Source: Rummeliibacillus pycnus
GTDB lineage: Bacteria > Bacillota > Bacilli > Bacillales_A > Planococcaceae
Reading direction: 5' to 3'
DNA length: 64,000 nucleotides
NCBI RefSeq assembly: GCF_002884495.1
Contig: NZ_KZ614145.1
Location: 2,556,423-2,620,422, forward strand
The translations under genes and the position numbers were made by a program. The notes under the pieces were generated by a model. It did not search any database, was not told the DNA's origin, and saw only the letters and a list, made by a program, of their open reading frames with translations. This document shows positions 1 through 8,234 of this stretch, piece after piece; position 1 is the first letter of the stretch; each line of letters begins with the position of its first letter.

Positions 1-42
1 GACAAAGGAAAGCTTATTATTATTGCTAAAGGGTTACAGTAA
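1..42 (+). CDS. C-terminal tail of an unidentified gene (partial)
   Basis: Frame 1 is open from the window edge and ends at a TAA at 40-42, giving a tail DKGKLIIIAKGLQ. A strong hairpin terminator follows 30 bases later, which supports a real gene end. Only 13 residues are visible, so no family can be assigned. Confidence 0.4.
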   Translation, partial: DKGKLIIIAKGLQ

Positions 43-72
43 TAAACGCTAGTCTTCCTTTTTATCGAAAAT

Positions 73-122
73 AAAAGAGCACGTTTGTGAGCTTTATTAC
101 TAAGCTTACAACGTGCTCTTTT
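73..122. terminator. Bidirectional intrinsic terminator
   Basis: Long inverted repeat (AAAAGAGCACGT... paired with ...ACGTGCTCTTTT) with A and T tracts on its two flanks. It lies between the partial plus-strand gene and the convergent tdh stop codon and can serve both. Confidence 0.85.
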
Positions 123-129
123 CACTATT

Positions 130-1077
130 TTATGCTGAATGACTAATTTTTTTTTGTAATTTGTCTAGCATGTCGATTGTCATTTTATCTAAATCATATT
201 GAGCCTTAAAGCCCCATTCTTCTTTTGCAGCACTTGCATCAAGTAAATCTGGCCAGCTTTCTGCGATGGCTTGGCGAACTGGATCTACATCATAATCCAT
301 TTTGAAGTTTGGCATTTGTTTTCGAATAGATGCTGCAATTTCTTCCGGTTCAAAGCTCATTGCTGTTAAGTTAAATGCATTACGATGAATTAATTGTTCT
401 GGATTTGCTTCCATTAAGTCAACGATTGCTTGTAAGGCATCTGGCATATACATCATATCCATATAAGTACCTTTTGCAATATAAGATGTATATTTTCCTT
501 CTTGGACAGCCTTGTAATAAATATCTACTGCATAGTCTGTCGTACCACCACCTGGAGGCGTTACATTTGAGATAAGTCCTGGGAAACGAACCCCACGTGT
601 ATCTAAACCAAAACGTGTATGGTAGTAATCACATAATAATTCACCAGCTACTTTGTTTACACCATACATAGTTGTAGGTCGTTGTAATGTGTCTTGTGGT
701 GTATTGTATTTAGGCGTTGATGGACCAAATGCACCGATAGAACTTGGTGTAAAGAATTGCAATCCTAGTTCACGAGAAACTTCTAATGCATTGACAAGAC
801 CGCCCATATTTAAATTCCATGCAACTAATGGTTTTGCTTCAGCAGTTGCTGATAACAATGCCGCCATATGCATCATTGTATCTGCACCAAAGTCTTTCGC
901 AATATCATGCATACGCTGTGCATCCATAACATCCAGTACTTCAAAAGGTCCAGCTTGTGTTGAAACTTTTCTAATATCTGTTGCTAATACATTATCTGTG
1001 CCATATTCATCGCGTAGTTTCGCTACTAACTCTGAACCGATTTGACCGCACGCACCAGTAATCATAATTTTCTTCAT
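130..1077 (-). CDS. tdh: L-threonine 3-dehydrogenase, SDR type
   Basis: A 315-residue extended short-chain dehydrogenase/epimerase fold protein. Visible are the N-terminal NAD-binding glycine motif GACGQIG (residues 8-14), the PSSIGAFG segment near residue 111 carrying the catalytic Ser, and the YxxxK pair at Tyr138/Lys142. The combination and length match the epimerase-like threonine dehydrogenases, which oxidise threonine to 2-amino-3-ketobutyrate with NAD. The start ATG at 1077 follows a strong AGAGGAGG. The partner enzyme Kbl, which cleaves the product with CoA, is at about 9.8-11 kb. The upstream region holds three copies of a motif also present upstream of kbl, suggesting joint control (inference). 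A UDP-sugar epimerase is the alternative reading, but the threonine pathway context favours Tdh. Confidence 0.9.
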   Translation of the reverse strand: MKKIMITGACGQIGSELVAKLRDEYGTDNVLATDIRKVSTQAGPFEVLDVMDAQRMHDIAKDFGADTMMHMAALLSATAEAKPLVAWNLNMGGLVNALEVSRELGLQFFTPSSIGAFGPSTPKYNTPQDTLQRPTTMYGVNKVAGELLCDYYHTRFGLDTRGVRFPGLISNVTPPGGGTTDYAVDIYYKAVQEGKYTSYIAKGTYMDMMYMPDALQAIVDLMEANPEQLIHRNAFNLTAMSFEPEEIAASIRKQMPNFKMDYDVDPVRQAIAESWPDLLDASAAKEEWGFKAQYDLDKMTIDMLDKLQKKISHSA

Positions 1078-1104
1078 TTTATTTCCTCCTCTAGTAAGCT
1101 ACAT

Positions 1105-1125
1105 ATGTGTTTTTGGAGTATACAT
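1105..1125 (-). promoter_or_regulatory. Shared tdh/kbl motif, copy A
   Basis: Plus strand TGTGTTTTTGGAGTATACAT at 1106-1125, about 28 bases upstream of the tdh start. Outer halves ATGT/ACAT are inverted. On the tdh strand it also contains a TATACT that could be a -10 box. The same motif recurs at 1143-1163, 1219-1244 (inverted) and 11099-11125 upstream of kbl. The binding protein is unknown. Confidence 0.5.
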
Positions 1126-1142
1126 TTTTTATATAAATACAA

Positions 1143-1163
1143 ATGTGTTTTTGGAGAATACAC
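1143..1163 (-). promoter_or_regulatory. Shared tdh/kbl motif, copy B
   Basis: TGTGTTTTTGGAGAATACAC at 1144-1163, 18 of 20 bases identical to copy A and spaced 38 bp from it, in the same orientation. The spacing is between three and four helical turns. Confidence 0.5.
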
Positions 1164-1218
1164 TTAAAAGCTTATTTTTAAAGCTTTATCAATGTTTTAC
1201 GTTAATAGAATTATATAA

Positions 1219-1244
1219 TGTATCCTTTAAAAACACAATACATG
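1219..1244 (+). promoter_or_regulatory. Shared tdh/kbl motif, copy C (inverted)
   Basis: The reverse complement reads TGTGTTTTTAAAGGATACAT, matching copies A and B at most positions. The whole 26-bp element begins ATGTAT and ends ATACAT, a perfect 6-bp inverted repeat at its ends. It lies nearer the divergent gene at 1322. Confidence 0.45.
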
Positions 1245-1321
1245 TTTTTCTTCAATGTACACACATACAAAAAGACTTATCTGAAAATTTTGTTTATAAT
1301 GGTTAAAAAGGAGTGAAATTC

Positions 1322-1957
1322 ATGCAGTTATGGAAATTAACGTTCATATATTTATTTGCAATTATTGCTTGCACTTTTTTATTGTTGATGGATGTTCCTA
1401 AATGGCAAACTTTCATCTTACTTTTTCTTTACGTTTTTTTATTCACCATGTATCCTCACTTCAACGCGTTACTATGGACAAAGAATCTAAAAAAGGTCGA
1501 ACGCTTCCTTGAGGCAAATAGACACAAAGCACTTTATGCCTATCCATATGCTATCGCAAATCAAACCATAGCCGAACAAAAAGCGGCTCTACACAAAATT
1601 ATCACCACTTACAAACAGCCATATGTAAAACATAACTATGCATCTATACTTGCTATTCTTGAGAATAATTATGATCAAGCTCTATCGGAAGCAAAGCAAA
1701 TTAAAAAAGAACCTTTCAAAAGTTACATGGTCGCTCACAGCGAGGCATACTTAGGGAATTTTGAAAAGGCAGAGGCTCTACTGACAAATTTACCCGAAAA
1801 ATGGATGTCATCTTCCATCAAAAGTTTGATTTCCTTTAAGAAGCAAGATGAGGAAAATTTTAAACTCCACTCCACTAATGCTATTAAACAAGCACGAGGT
1901 ATCCAAAAATATTTACTTACACACAGTCTTCAGGAGATGGAGGAAAAGTTTAGGTAG
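1322..1957 (+). CDS. Membrane-anchored hypothetical protein with helical-repeat domain
   Basis: About 211 residues. The start is taken at ATG 1322, seven bases or so after AAAAAGGAG (1305-1313); the GTG at 1313 would overlap that site. Two hydrophobic segments lie at roughly residues 6-25 and 30-50, followed by a soluble, Lys/Glu/Ala-rich helical region with TPR-like spacing. I do not recognise a family. It is divergent from tdh and shares its regulatory intergenic region, but nothing ties it to threonine metabolism. A strong terminator follows. Confidence 0.75.
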   Translation: MQLWKLTFIYLFAIIACTFLLLMDVPKWQTFILLFLYVFLFTMYPHFNALLWTKNLKKVERFLEANRHKALYAYPYAIANQTIAEQKAALHKIITTYKQPYVKHNYASILAILENNYDQALSEAKQIKKEPFKSYMVAHSEAYLGNFEKAEALLTNLPEKWMSSSIKSLISFKKQDEENFKLHSTNAIKQARGIQKYLLTHSLQEMEEKFR

Positions 1958-1982
1958 GAATATGTTAGCTTTTTATGCATAA

Positions 1983-2013
1983 AAAGGACCACCCCTTTAA
2001 GAGGTGGTCCTTT
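1983..2013. terminator. Bidirectional terminator
   Basis: Perfect stem AAAGGACCACC / GGTGGTCCTTT with a short loop, placed between the hypothetical gene (plus) and metQ (minus). Confidence 0.85.
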
Positions 2014-2074
2014 ACATTTGCACAAAATTTAGATTGCTAATTCTTTTTAGAATCAATATTCACTTGTCTTATTT

Positions 2075-2914
2075 CTATTTCTTTTTCATCCATTCAGGTT
2101 TACCAAACCCTTTGAAATCTGTGTCAATTACTTTTTCAAATTCAGCAGATTTAACGACATCAATAATGTCTTTAGACAATTGAGAGTTTTCATCTGCTTC
2201 ACGTACTGCTACAACGTTACGGAATTGATCCGGCATGTTTTCAAGGAATACAGCGTCTTGCAATTTCATACCTGCTGCTAATGCGAAGTTCCCAGGTACT
2301 CCAACTAAATCAGCACTTTCAACAGCACGTGGTAGACCTGCTGCTTCAATTTCTTGGAATTTTAAGTGTTTAGGATTTTCTTTAATATCTTTTGTTGAAG
2401 CTTTTAATTGATCGATTTTGTCGTTAATTTTAATAAGCCCTTGATCTTGTAAAGATTTTAATGTACGTGCTTCATTTGATGGATCGTTCGCAACGGCTAT
2501 TGTTGCACCGTTTTTAATGTCATCTACAGTTTTATATTTTTTTGAGAAGAACCCCATTGGTGCAGTTGGTACGATAATTAGTGGTTTTAATTTTGTACCG
2601 TTTTCTTTATTAAAATTATTTAGATACACTGAATGTTGGAATAAGTTTGCATCGATATCACCTGAATCTAACGCTTTGTTTGGTTGAATGTAATCACTAA
2701 ATTCTACTACTTCAACTTTGTAGCCTTTTTTCTCAAGTCCAGGAACAATTGCCTTTTTCAACATATCACTGTAAGGACCTGCTGTTGCACCGATTTTAAT
2801 GTCTTTTGTTTCTGTAGCCTTACTTGTGTCTTTTTTCGCTTTATCGCCACCACCACATGCAGCCAAAGCTGTTGCTAATATTAAAGTTAATAAACCGAGT
2901 AAAATTTTCTTCAT
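2075..2914 (-). CDS. metQ: Methionine ABC transporter substrate-binding lipoprotein
   Basis: A 279-residue NlpA/MetQ-family lipoprotein. The N-terminus is a lipoprotein signal with lipobox LAAC and the lipidated Cys at residue 20. The mature part has the family hallmarks: a DYIQPNKALDSGDIDANLFQH segment near residue 75, IAVANDPSNEARTL near 140 and the VGVPGNFALAAG ligand region near 203. It captures methionine outside the membrane and delivers it to MetP/MetN. It is the last gene of metNPQ, under the upstream SAM-I riboswitch. Confidence 0.95.
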   Translation of the reverse strand: MKKILLGLLTLILATALAACGGGDKAKKDTSKATETKDIKIGATAGPYSDMLKKAIVPGLEKKGYKVEVVEFSDYIQPNKALDSGDIDANLFQHSVYLNNFNKENGTKLKPLIIVPTAPMGFFSKKYKTVDDIKNGATIAVANDPSNEARTLKSLQDQGLIKINDKIDQLKASTKDIKENPKHLKFQEIEAAGLPRAVESADLVGVPGNFALAAGMKLQDAVFLENMPDQFRNVVAVREADENSQLSKDIIDVVKSAEFEKVIDTDFKGFGKPEWMKKK

Positions 2915-2990
2915 TTGAAAGCCTCCAAAAATTATTTATTTTTTATAGTTCAATACATTGTGATAAAAGTCCATCCTTGATCTTGTTGCT

Positions 2991-3683
2991 TTAACGTTTA
3001 TCTACTGTTTTTGCTATTGCATCGCCCGCAAGTTGAATGACTTGGACAATAACAATTAAAATAACAACTGTTGCAATCATGATTGTGTTGTCGTAACGGT
3101 AGTAACCGAAGCGGATTGCTAAGTCACCGATACCACCGCCACCTATAATTCCAGCCATTGCTGAGTATGCAACTAAACTAATAATCGTCATGGTAATCCC
3201 TTGAATGACGCCTGATTTTGCTTCAGGAAGTAATACATCTTTAATAATCATCCAACGTGTAGCACCAGCAGCTATTGACGCTTCGATAACGCCTTTATCG
3301 ATTTCACGAAGAGATGTTTCAACAAGTCTTGCGAAAAATGGAATCGCTGCAACAGATAGAGAAACGCTTGCTGCGATTGGACCAATCGTATCGCCAACAA
3401 TTATTCTTGTGAGTGGGAATAGTGCTACTAAAAGGATGATGTACGGAATCGAGCGAATGAGGTTGACGATAAAGCCAACAACTATATTAACGAATCGATT
3501 ACCTAGTAACCCTGACTTGCTTGTAGAGAATAATCCTTTACTTGTAATGAATAATAATAAACCAAGCGGCAAACCAATAATTAGTGCAATCGCTAAAGAA
3601 ATCCCCACCATTTGAAGGGTTTGACCGAATGCTTTCCAAATATCTGGTAACATATCAGCAAAATGACTTGGGTCAAATAACAT
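2991..3683 (-). CDS. metP: Methionine ABC transporter permease
   Basis: A 230-residue integral membrane protein with about five transmembrane helices and the EAA-type loop (EASIAAGATRWMIIKDVLLPEA, around residues 133-155) that docks on the ATPase. This is the MetI/MetP family. Its start overlaps the end of metN by 11 bases, indicating translational coupling. It forms the membrane channel of the methionine importer. Confidence 0.95.
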   Translation of the reverse strand: MLFDPSHFADMLPDIWKAFGQTLQMVGISLAIALIIGLPLGLLLFITSKGLFSTSKSGLLGNRFVNIVVGFIVNLIRSIPYIILLVALFPLTRIIVGDTIGPIAASVSLSVAAIPFFARLVETSLREIDKGVIEASIAAGATRWMIIKDVLLPEAKSGVIQGITMTIISLVAYSAMAGIIGGGGIGDLAIRFGYYRYDNTIMIATVVILIVIVQVIQLAGDAIAKTVDKR

Positions 3684-4692
3684 CGTCTAACACCTCCACT
3701 GTTACTCCACGACTTTCCATATAGGTAATGGATCGATTAACATCTTCTACTTGCCCATTCAGCTCCATGAGGAAAATACCGAGTGGTCTTTCTTGAATGT
3801 ATTCAATTGTACCGTGAAGAAAGTTTCCTTGTACCTCAAATTGCTGAAGCATATCTGAAATAACACCTTCCCCTGCTACATCACCTTTGAATAAAATCTT
3901 TACAACTTGCCCTTTTACGTTTTGCATGATTGCCTGTGGAATATCAAATGATACAACACTACTAATAAATTCTTGTGTTAATGGTTTTTCTGGATTTGCG
4001 AAGATGTCATAAACAGAACCCTCTTCAATTACCTTACCGCCTTGCATAATCGCCATACGATCGCAAATTTCTTTTACAACATCCATTTCGTGCGTTATCA
4101 GAATAATCGTAATGCCAAGCTCTCGATTAATTTTCTTCAATAATCGTAGAATAGAGGTTGTTGTTGTTGGATCAAGTGCTGATGTGGCTTCATCGCAAAG
4201 CAATACAGAAGGGTTATTTGCTAAAGCTCTTGCAATACCTACACGTTGCTTTTGTCCTCCACTTAATTGTGCTGGATACACATCTTTTTTGTCTTCTAAG
4301 CCCACCATTTTGAGTAATTCCTCGACTCGTTTATTTCGCTCTTCCTTCGGCATTTTTGCCGCTTTTAATGCAAATTCAATATTTTCACCAACTGTTTTTT
4401 GGCTGATTAAATAAAAATGTTGGAAGATCATACCAATTTTCAAACGCGCTTGACGAAGCTTTTCACCTTTTAACTTTGTTAAATCTTGTCCATCAATTAA
4501 AATTCGACCATCTGTTGGTTGTTCCAATAAATTAATACAGCGTAATAGGGAGCTTTTCCCTGCTCCAGAATAACCAACGATACCAAATATCTCTCCATCC
4601 TTAATTGTCAATGAGACATGATCTACACCGGTTACCATTTTCTTTTTTGCTTTGTAAACCTTTGATACATTTTGTATTTCCAGCATATACAT
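3673..4692 (-). CDS. metN: Methionine ABC transporter ATP-binding protein
   Basis: A 339-residue ABC ATPase. Walker A is GYSGAGKSS (residues 40-48), the signature LSGGQKQR lies near residue 143 and Walker B LLCDEATSALD near 164. The C-terminal ~75 residues form the NIL domain that binds methionine and trans-inhibits uptake in MetN proteins. The start may be ATG 4692 or 4686 (MYM). It is the first gene of the metNPQ operon and lies just downstream of an S-box terminator. Confidence 0.95.
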   Translation of the reverse strand: MYMLEIQNVSKVYKAKKKMVTGVDHVSLTIKDGEIFGIVGYSGAGKSSLLRCINLLEQPTDGRILIDGQDLTKLKGEKLRQARLKIGMIFQHFYLISQKTVGENIEFALKAAKMPKEERNKRVEELLKMVGLEDKKDVYPAQLSGGQKQRVGIARALANNPSVLLCDEATSALDPTTTTSILRLLKKINRELGITIILITHEMDVVKEICDRMAIMQGGKVIEEGSVYDIFANPEKPLTQEFISSVVSFDIPQAIMQNVKGQVVKILFKGDVAGEGVISDMLQQFEVQGNFLHGTIEYIQERPLGIFLMELNGQVEDVNRSITYMESRGVTVEVLDDVI

Positions 4693-4750
4693 CCCTCTAA
4701 TCCGCTTAAATTCGCATAATTTCTATAAACAAACTATGTATTTTTACTAA

Positions 4751-4786
4751 AAAAGATACATCTCTCAACTGAAAGATGTATCTTAT
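4751..4786 (-). terminator. S-box expression-platform terminator
   Basis: On the minus strand AAGATACATCT and AGATGTATCTT form a hairpin followed by a T-rich run. It is placed between the SAM-I aptamer and metN, so SAM binding would favour termination. Confidence 0.85.
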
Positions 4787-4797
4787 CATCAACGCTC

Positions 4798-4895
4798 ATT
4801 TATCTTTCAGAAATAAATTCTGTAGGAATTAGCACCTTCCCTAACGGGGGTTGCTGGACTTCGTAGGGCCTGTCCCTCAGTCACTCTTGATAAAT
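4798..4895 (-). ncRNA. SAM-I (S-box) riboswitch aptamer
   Basis: Minus-strand hallmarks are TTATCAAGAGTGACTGAGGG, then a GCAACC-like element (AGCAACCCC) and GGTGCTAATTCC. P1 is closed by ATTTATC (4889-4895) and GATAAAT (4798-4804). This is the standard S-box architecture, controlling metNPQ as in other Bacillaceae. Confidence 0.95.
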
Positions 4896-4998
4896 TCCAT
4901 TTGTTAAGTTGTAAGTTTATGATAATCATATTATTTCCTTTTAAGGCATTTGTCAATGAATTTTTAGAAAAAATAAACTATTTTAAAATATTTTTATT

Positions 4999-5334
4999 TT
5001 ATGCAAGTACTTTTATATGGAGAATGACTTCTACCTCAATCCAGTTATTCACAAGTTGTTCGGCGTCATATAAACAAAGCTTTTTTTCTTCGCTTTTGAG
5101 TTTTGTAATAACACCCCTATATTGAATACTTGTTTGCTTATACCAAACTTCCAACATTACCTCTTTTTGACTGTAATAAGCTTGCATCAGTTCTTCTTCT
5201 AATGCTTGTAATGTCCATTCATCAAATACAGGTTTCGCAATCTGTTGCATCTCTTGTTGCCAGCTTCTTAGTCTTTGCACATGTTCTGGTAGCATCATCG
5301 CAGTCCACTTTATATTTCCTCGATCACGTATCAA
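4999..5334 (-). CDS. YolD-like protein
   Basis: A 111-residue YolD-like family protein. It begins MIRDRGNIKWTAMMLPEH, the family's characteristic opening (a short arginine segment followed by KW.aMMLPEH), then a helical middle and a C-terminal beta-rich part. YolD-like proteins are typically found next to UvrX/YqjW Y-family polymerases, as here. No experimentally defined function is assumed; a role with the translesion polymerase is inferred from linkage. Confidence 0.85.
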   Translation of the reverse strand: MIRDRGNIKWTAMMLPEHVQRLRSWQQEMQQIAKPVFDEWTLQALEEELMQAYYSQKEVMLEVWYKQTSIQYRGVITKLKSEEKKLCLYDAEQLVNNWIEVEVILHIKVLA

Positions 5335-5496
5335 GCTACTACCTCCTTTACAAATTCATTTGACTTGCATAATTTTAGGTGAACATTTTGTTTAACCATG
5401 CTGTTGATCTTCCAGAAGCTTTTTATAGGTAAGCAAACCACCATCCTACTCATCAGTGACTAAAGATGGCGTTTTATAATATCCTCTCACCCCCAG

Positions 5497-5520
5497 TTAT
5501 CCACAATTAAGTTATCCACA
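5497..5520. promoter_or_regulatory. Tandem DnaA-box sequences
   Basis: Two perfect TTATCCACA nonamers in direct repeat at 5497-5505 and 5512-5520, 15 bp apart, in the gap between uvrX and yolD. The nonamer is the canonical DnaA box; occupancy here is not shown. Confidence 0.45.
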
Positions 5521-5604
5521 CCTCATTTTCCTTCACACATATTGCATATAGCATTCACAAAGATGTATAAACTTTTCATTTTTAATATGCATGAATATAC
5601 ATTT

Positions 5605-6861
5605 TTATCTTTTATGTCCTCCGAGTAATTGGGAACGATTAATAGCTGTGCCTGCATCCGTATAAGATACTGCCCGTAAAACTGCTGTAGAGCCATAATT
5701 GGTACGGAGTTGATCCATCGCGGTACCAAGTTTACGGCGCTTCCATCTGGTTGTATCGAAAAAGCTAAGTTGCATCGAATATTCTGATTCTAGTTTTGTA
5801 ATACTGACACTAATTTGACGTACAGGACGTTCATTGTAATACTCATTTAATAGTTGCTGACAAACCCGATAAATAACCATTGTATCGTTGGTTGCTTCAT
5901 CTATGGTGCGTGAGCGTTGGAAACCTCCTCCGAACGCATTTTTGCTATAGGAAATTCCCAAAGTAATGGTACGTCCTACTTTATAAGCTTCTCTCGCTCT
6001 TCTGGCAACATCTTCACACATTTCAAGAAGTACCGCCAACACTTCCTTTTTCGTGTTGTAATCCCGCATCAAGATTTGGCTTTTCCCATAACTAATTTGC
6101 CCCTCAATTAGTGGTGCTTCGCCAACTTTTGATAAATCGATCCCCCAAGCATGGTAATATAGTTGGTTCCCCATAATACCAAAATGCTGTTCTAATGTTG
6201 CTAAGTCAGCATGAGCTAAATCACCCACAGAGAAAATCCCCATATTATTAAGGGTTCGTTCTGTTCGATGGCCAATTCCCCACATCTTCGATAAAGGGGA
6301 AATTGGCCATAGCTTTTTTTTAACATCTTCATAATCCCATTTGGCAAAGTCTGTTTTTTTCGCATCTAAATCAAGTGCAAGTTTGGCTAACAGCATGTTT
6401 GGTCCCATCCCTACAGTGCTAGGTATTTCAAATTGTCGATAAAGTTCCTCTTGAATATGGTGTGCTGTTTCTACTGGATCCCCCCACAGTTTTTCGGTAC
6501 CAGTTAGGTCAACAAAACTTTCGTCAATGCTATACACATGAATAGCCTCTTTCGGTACATAACTATTCAATAGCTTGGTGATTTCAACCGACATACGAAC
6601 AAAGTATTCCATCTTCGGTTCAAATAAATGAATATCTGGATGCTTCGGTATTTCATATAGTCTCGTTCCTGTTTTCACTTGAAATCGTTGCTTCATAATC
6701 GGAGAAGCAGCCAGCACAACACTGCCTTTTTGCTGAAAGTTACCAACAACTGCAATTGCCTCTTTTTTAACATCCAAATGTGCCCACGTTGCCATACAGC
6801 TAGCATAAAAACACCTCATATCCACACACATAATCGATCTTCTCGGCATATTTTCATACAT
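5605..6861 (-). CDS. uvrX: Y-family DNA polymerase, UvrX/YqjW type
   Basis: About 418 residues of the DinB/UmuC superfamily. Near the N-terminus CVDMRCFYAS supplies the first catalytic Asp and the Tyr steric gate region; SIDES near residue 112 carries the second acidic pair. The helix-hairpin-helix and little-finger regions follow. It performs translesion synthesis after DNA damage. The GTG at 6864 or the adjacent ATG at 6861 can serve as start, both after GGAGG at 6871. A LexA box lies 20 bases upstream, so SOS induction is expected. yolD lies downstream on the same strand. Confidence 0.92.
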   Translation of the reverse strand: MYENMPRRSIMCVDMRCFYASCMATWAHLDVKKEAIAVVGNFQQKGSVVLAASPIMKQRFQVKTGTRLYEIPKHPDIHLFEPKMEYFVRMSVEITKLLNSYVPKEAIHVYSIDESFVDLTGTEKLWGDPVETAHHIQEELYRQFEIPSTVGMGPNMLLAKLALDLDAKKTDFAKWDYEDVKKKLWPISPLSKMWGIGHRTERTLNNMGIFSVGDLAHADLATLEQHFGIMGNQLYYHAWGIDLSKVGEAPLIEGQISYGKSQILMRDYNTKKEVLAVLLEMCEDVARRAREAYKVGRTITLGISYSKNAFGGGFQRSRTIDEATNDTMVIYRVCQQLLNEYYNERPVRQISVSITKLESEYSMQLSFFDTTRWKRRKLGTAMDQLRTNYGSTAVLRAVSYTDAGTAINRSQLLGGHKR

Positions 6862-6879
6862 CACAGCACACCTCCAAAA

Positions 6880-6893
6880 AGAACATTTGTTCT
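6880..6893 (-). promoter_or_regulatory. LexA (SOS) box
   Basis: AGAACATTTGTTCT is a near-perfect match to the Bacillus SOS operator (GAAC-N4-GTTC), 19 bases from the polymerase start codon. Confidence 0.9.
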
Positions 6894-6899
6894 TATTTT

Positions 6900-7241
6900 A
6901 GAATGAGATAAGTGAGATGACAAGTAGGAAGTCGTACTTACCAAAAAACAACAATATTTTTTCTGTGAGTATCCTTTTACGTTATTTTTTTACATAATGT
7001 CTATTTAAGTTGCTTATATTGGGGGAATTTTTATTTTGGGAAAGCCTTATTGTTGCGATGGAGCTTTTTATAGGAGCTGTTCACGAATTTAGGAAGTCAA
7101 GCCACGAATTTTTGAATTGTATCTACGTCCTGTGAAATTGATGTGGCCAATTTAGGAAACTTTATATCTTCTTTCTTGATATGACTTCATTGCATCCAGA
7201 AGCGAAACGGATAGAAGATCAACAACATTCAAAGCACAAAA
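6900..7241. other. Intergenic region, no gene seen
   Basis: About 340 bases of AT-rich sequence between the uvrX promoter and the mtnU terminator. A 9-bp direct repeat CACGAATTT occurs near 7085 and 7112. No ORF with a ribosome binding site, riboswitch or RNA gene was recognised. Confidence 0.5.
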
Positions 7242-7278
7242 ATAAAAAACCCACTTTACTAGCTATAGCAAAATGGGT
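7242..7278 (-). terminator. Terminator of mtnU-like gene
   Basis: On the minus strand, ACCCATTTTGC and GTAAAGTGGGT form a stem followed by TTTTTTATTTTT. Confidence 0.8.
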
Positions 7279-7285
7279 CCATTCA

Positions 7286-8074
7286 TTATTTCAGAATATC
7301 CTTATACAATTCAGGACGTCGATCATCATACACTGGAATTTTCTTACGTACCTCATCTACTTTTGAAAAATCGACATCGACAATAGAAAGCTCTTCGTCT
7401 TCTTTACCAGTCCACAATATTTCTCCCCATGGTTCAATCACCATTGACTGACCATTGAAATTTTCTGCTTTACTGCTGATTCGGTTGACTGCAATGATAA
7501 AACTTTGATTTTCAATGGCACGCGCCTGCAATAATACTTTCCAATGATCAATTCTTGCAGTTGGCCATTGTGCTGATACGAATATAGCTTTTGCACCATT
7601 TAAAGCATGAAGACGAAGCCATTCTGGGAAGCGAATATCATAACAAATCACTCCAGCAGCTTGCAAATCTCCTAATTCAAAATTATTTTGCCCCTCACCC
7701 GCAGATAGATGTAAATGTTCATCCATTAAGCGAAATAAATGTGCTTTATCATACTCTCCAACTATTTCTCCATGGCGATCCACTGTATACATTGTATTGA
7801 AGAATCCTTCGCCTTTTTTCGTTGCGACTGAACCGCCTACGATGTGGATATGGAGCTCCGAAGCTAAAGATTGGAGGAATTTCTTTGTTCTTTCACCATT
7901 TACATCTGCTAAGTCATCTAGTTTTTCTAATGCATAGCCCGTATTCCACATTTCAGGCAAAATAACAAGCTCAGCACCTTTACTAGCCGCTTCTCGAATA
8001 AACGCTTCTGCTCTTGTAAAATTTTTTTCAACATCGCCAAAAGCTACGTTTAATTGAATACATCCTATCTTCAT
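7286..8074 (-). CDS. mtnU: Carbon-nitrogen hydrolase (omega-amidase, MtnU-like)
   Basis: About 262 residues of the nitrilase superfamily. The catalytic triad is visible: Glu41 in ILPEMWNTGY, Lys110 in GEYDKAHLF and Cys144 in VICYDIRFPEW. The start ATG 8074 is preferred because AGGTGGTG precedes it; an in-frame ATG at 8095 would encode that site. It is divergent from an MtnE-like aminotransferase. In methionine salvage and glutamine transaminase pathways the omega-amidase hydrolyses 2-oxoglutaramate left after glutamine-dependent transamination. The specific substrate is inferred from linkage. Confidence 0.8.
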   Translation of the reverse strand: MKIGCIQLNVAFGDVEKNFTRAEAFIREAASKGAELVILPEMWNTGYALEKLDDLADVNGERTKKFLQSLASELHIHIVGGSVATKKGEGFFNTMYTVDRHGEIVGEYDKAHLFRLMDEHLHLSAGEGQNNFELGDLQAAGVICYDIRFPEWLRLHALNGAKAIFVSAQWPTARIDHWKVLLQARAIENQSFIIAVNRISSKAENFNGQSMVIEPWGEILWTGKEDEELSIVDVDFSKVDEVRKKIPVYDDRRPELYKDILK

Positions 8075-8234
8075 TTTCGCACCACCTATGGACATTTTTC
8101 TAAAAAGGTTATAGTATTTTCACTAAATCGTTTTTTAATTCTGAAAATTCATCTTTATACTATTCTAGCTATATCTAATTCAAATGTATAGTACATGAAC
8201 TTAAAACAATTCTAAATCTATTGGAGGGTTACTT

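Noticed and set aside
3205-3615. Plus-strand open frames opposite metP, kdpB, topB and other genes
   Set aside because: They lie wholly within well-supported genes on the other strand, lack ribosome sites and have atypical composition.
7067-7147. Short frame starting MELFIGAVHEF in the uvrX-mtnU gap
   Set aside because: No ribosome binding site and no flanking signals; treated as chance.
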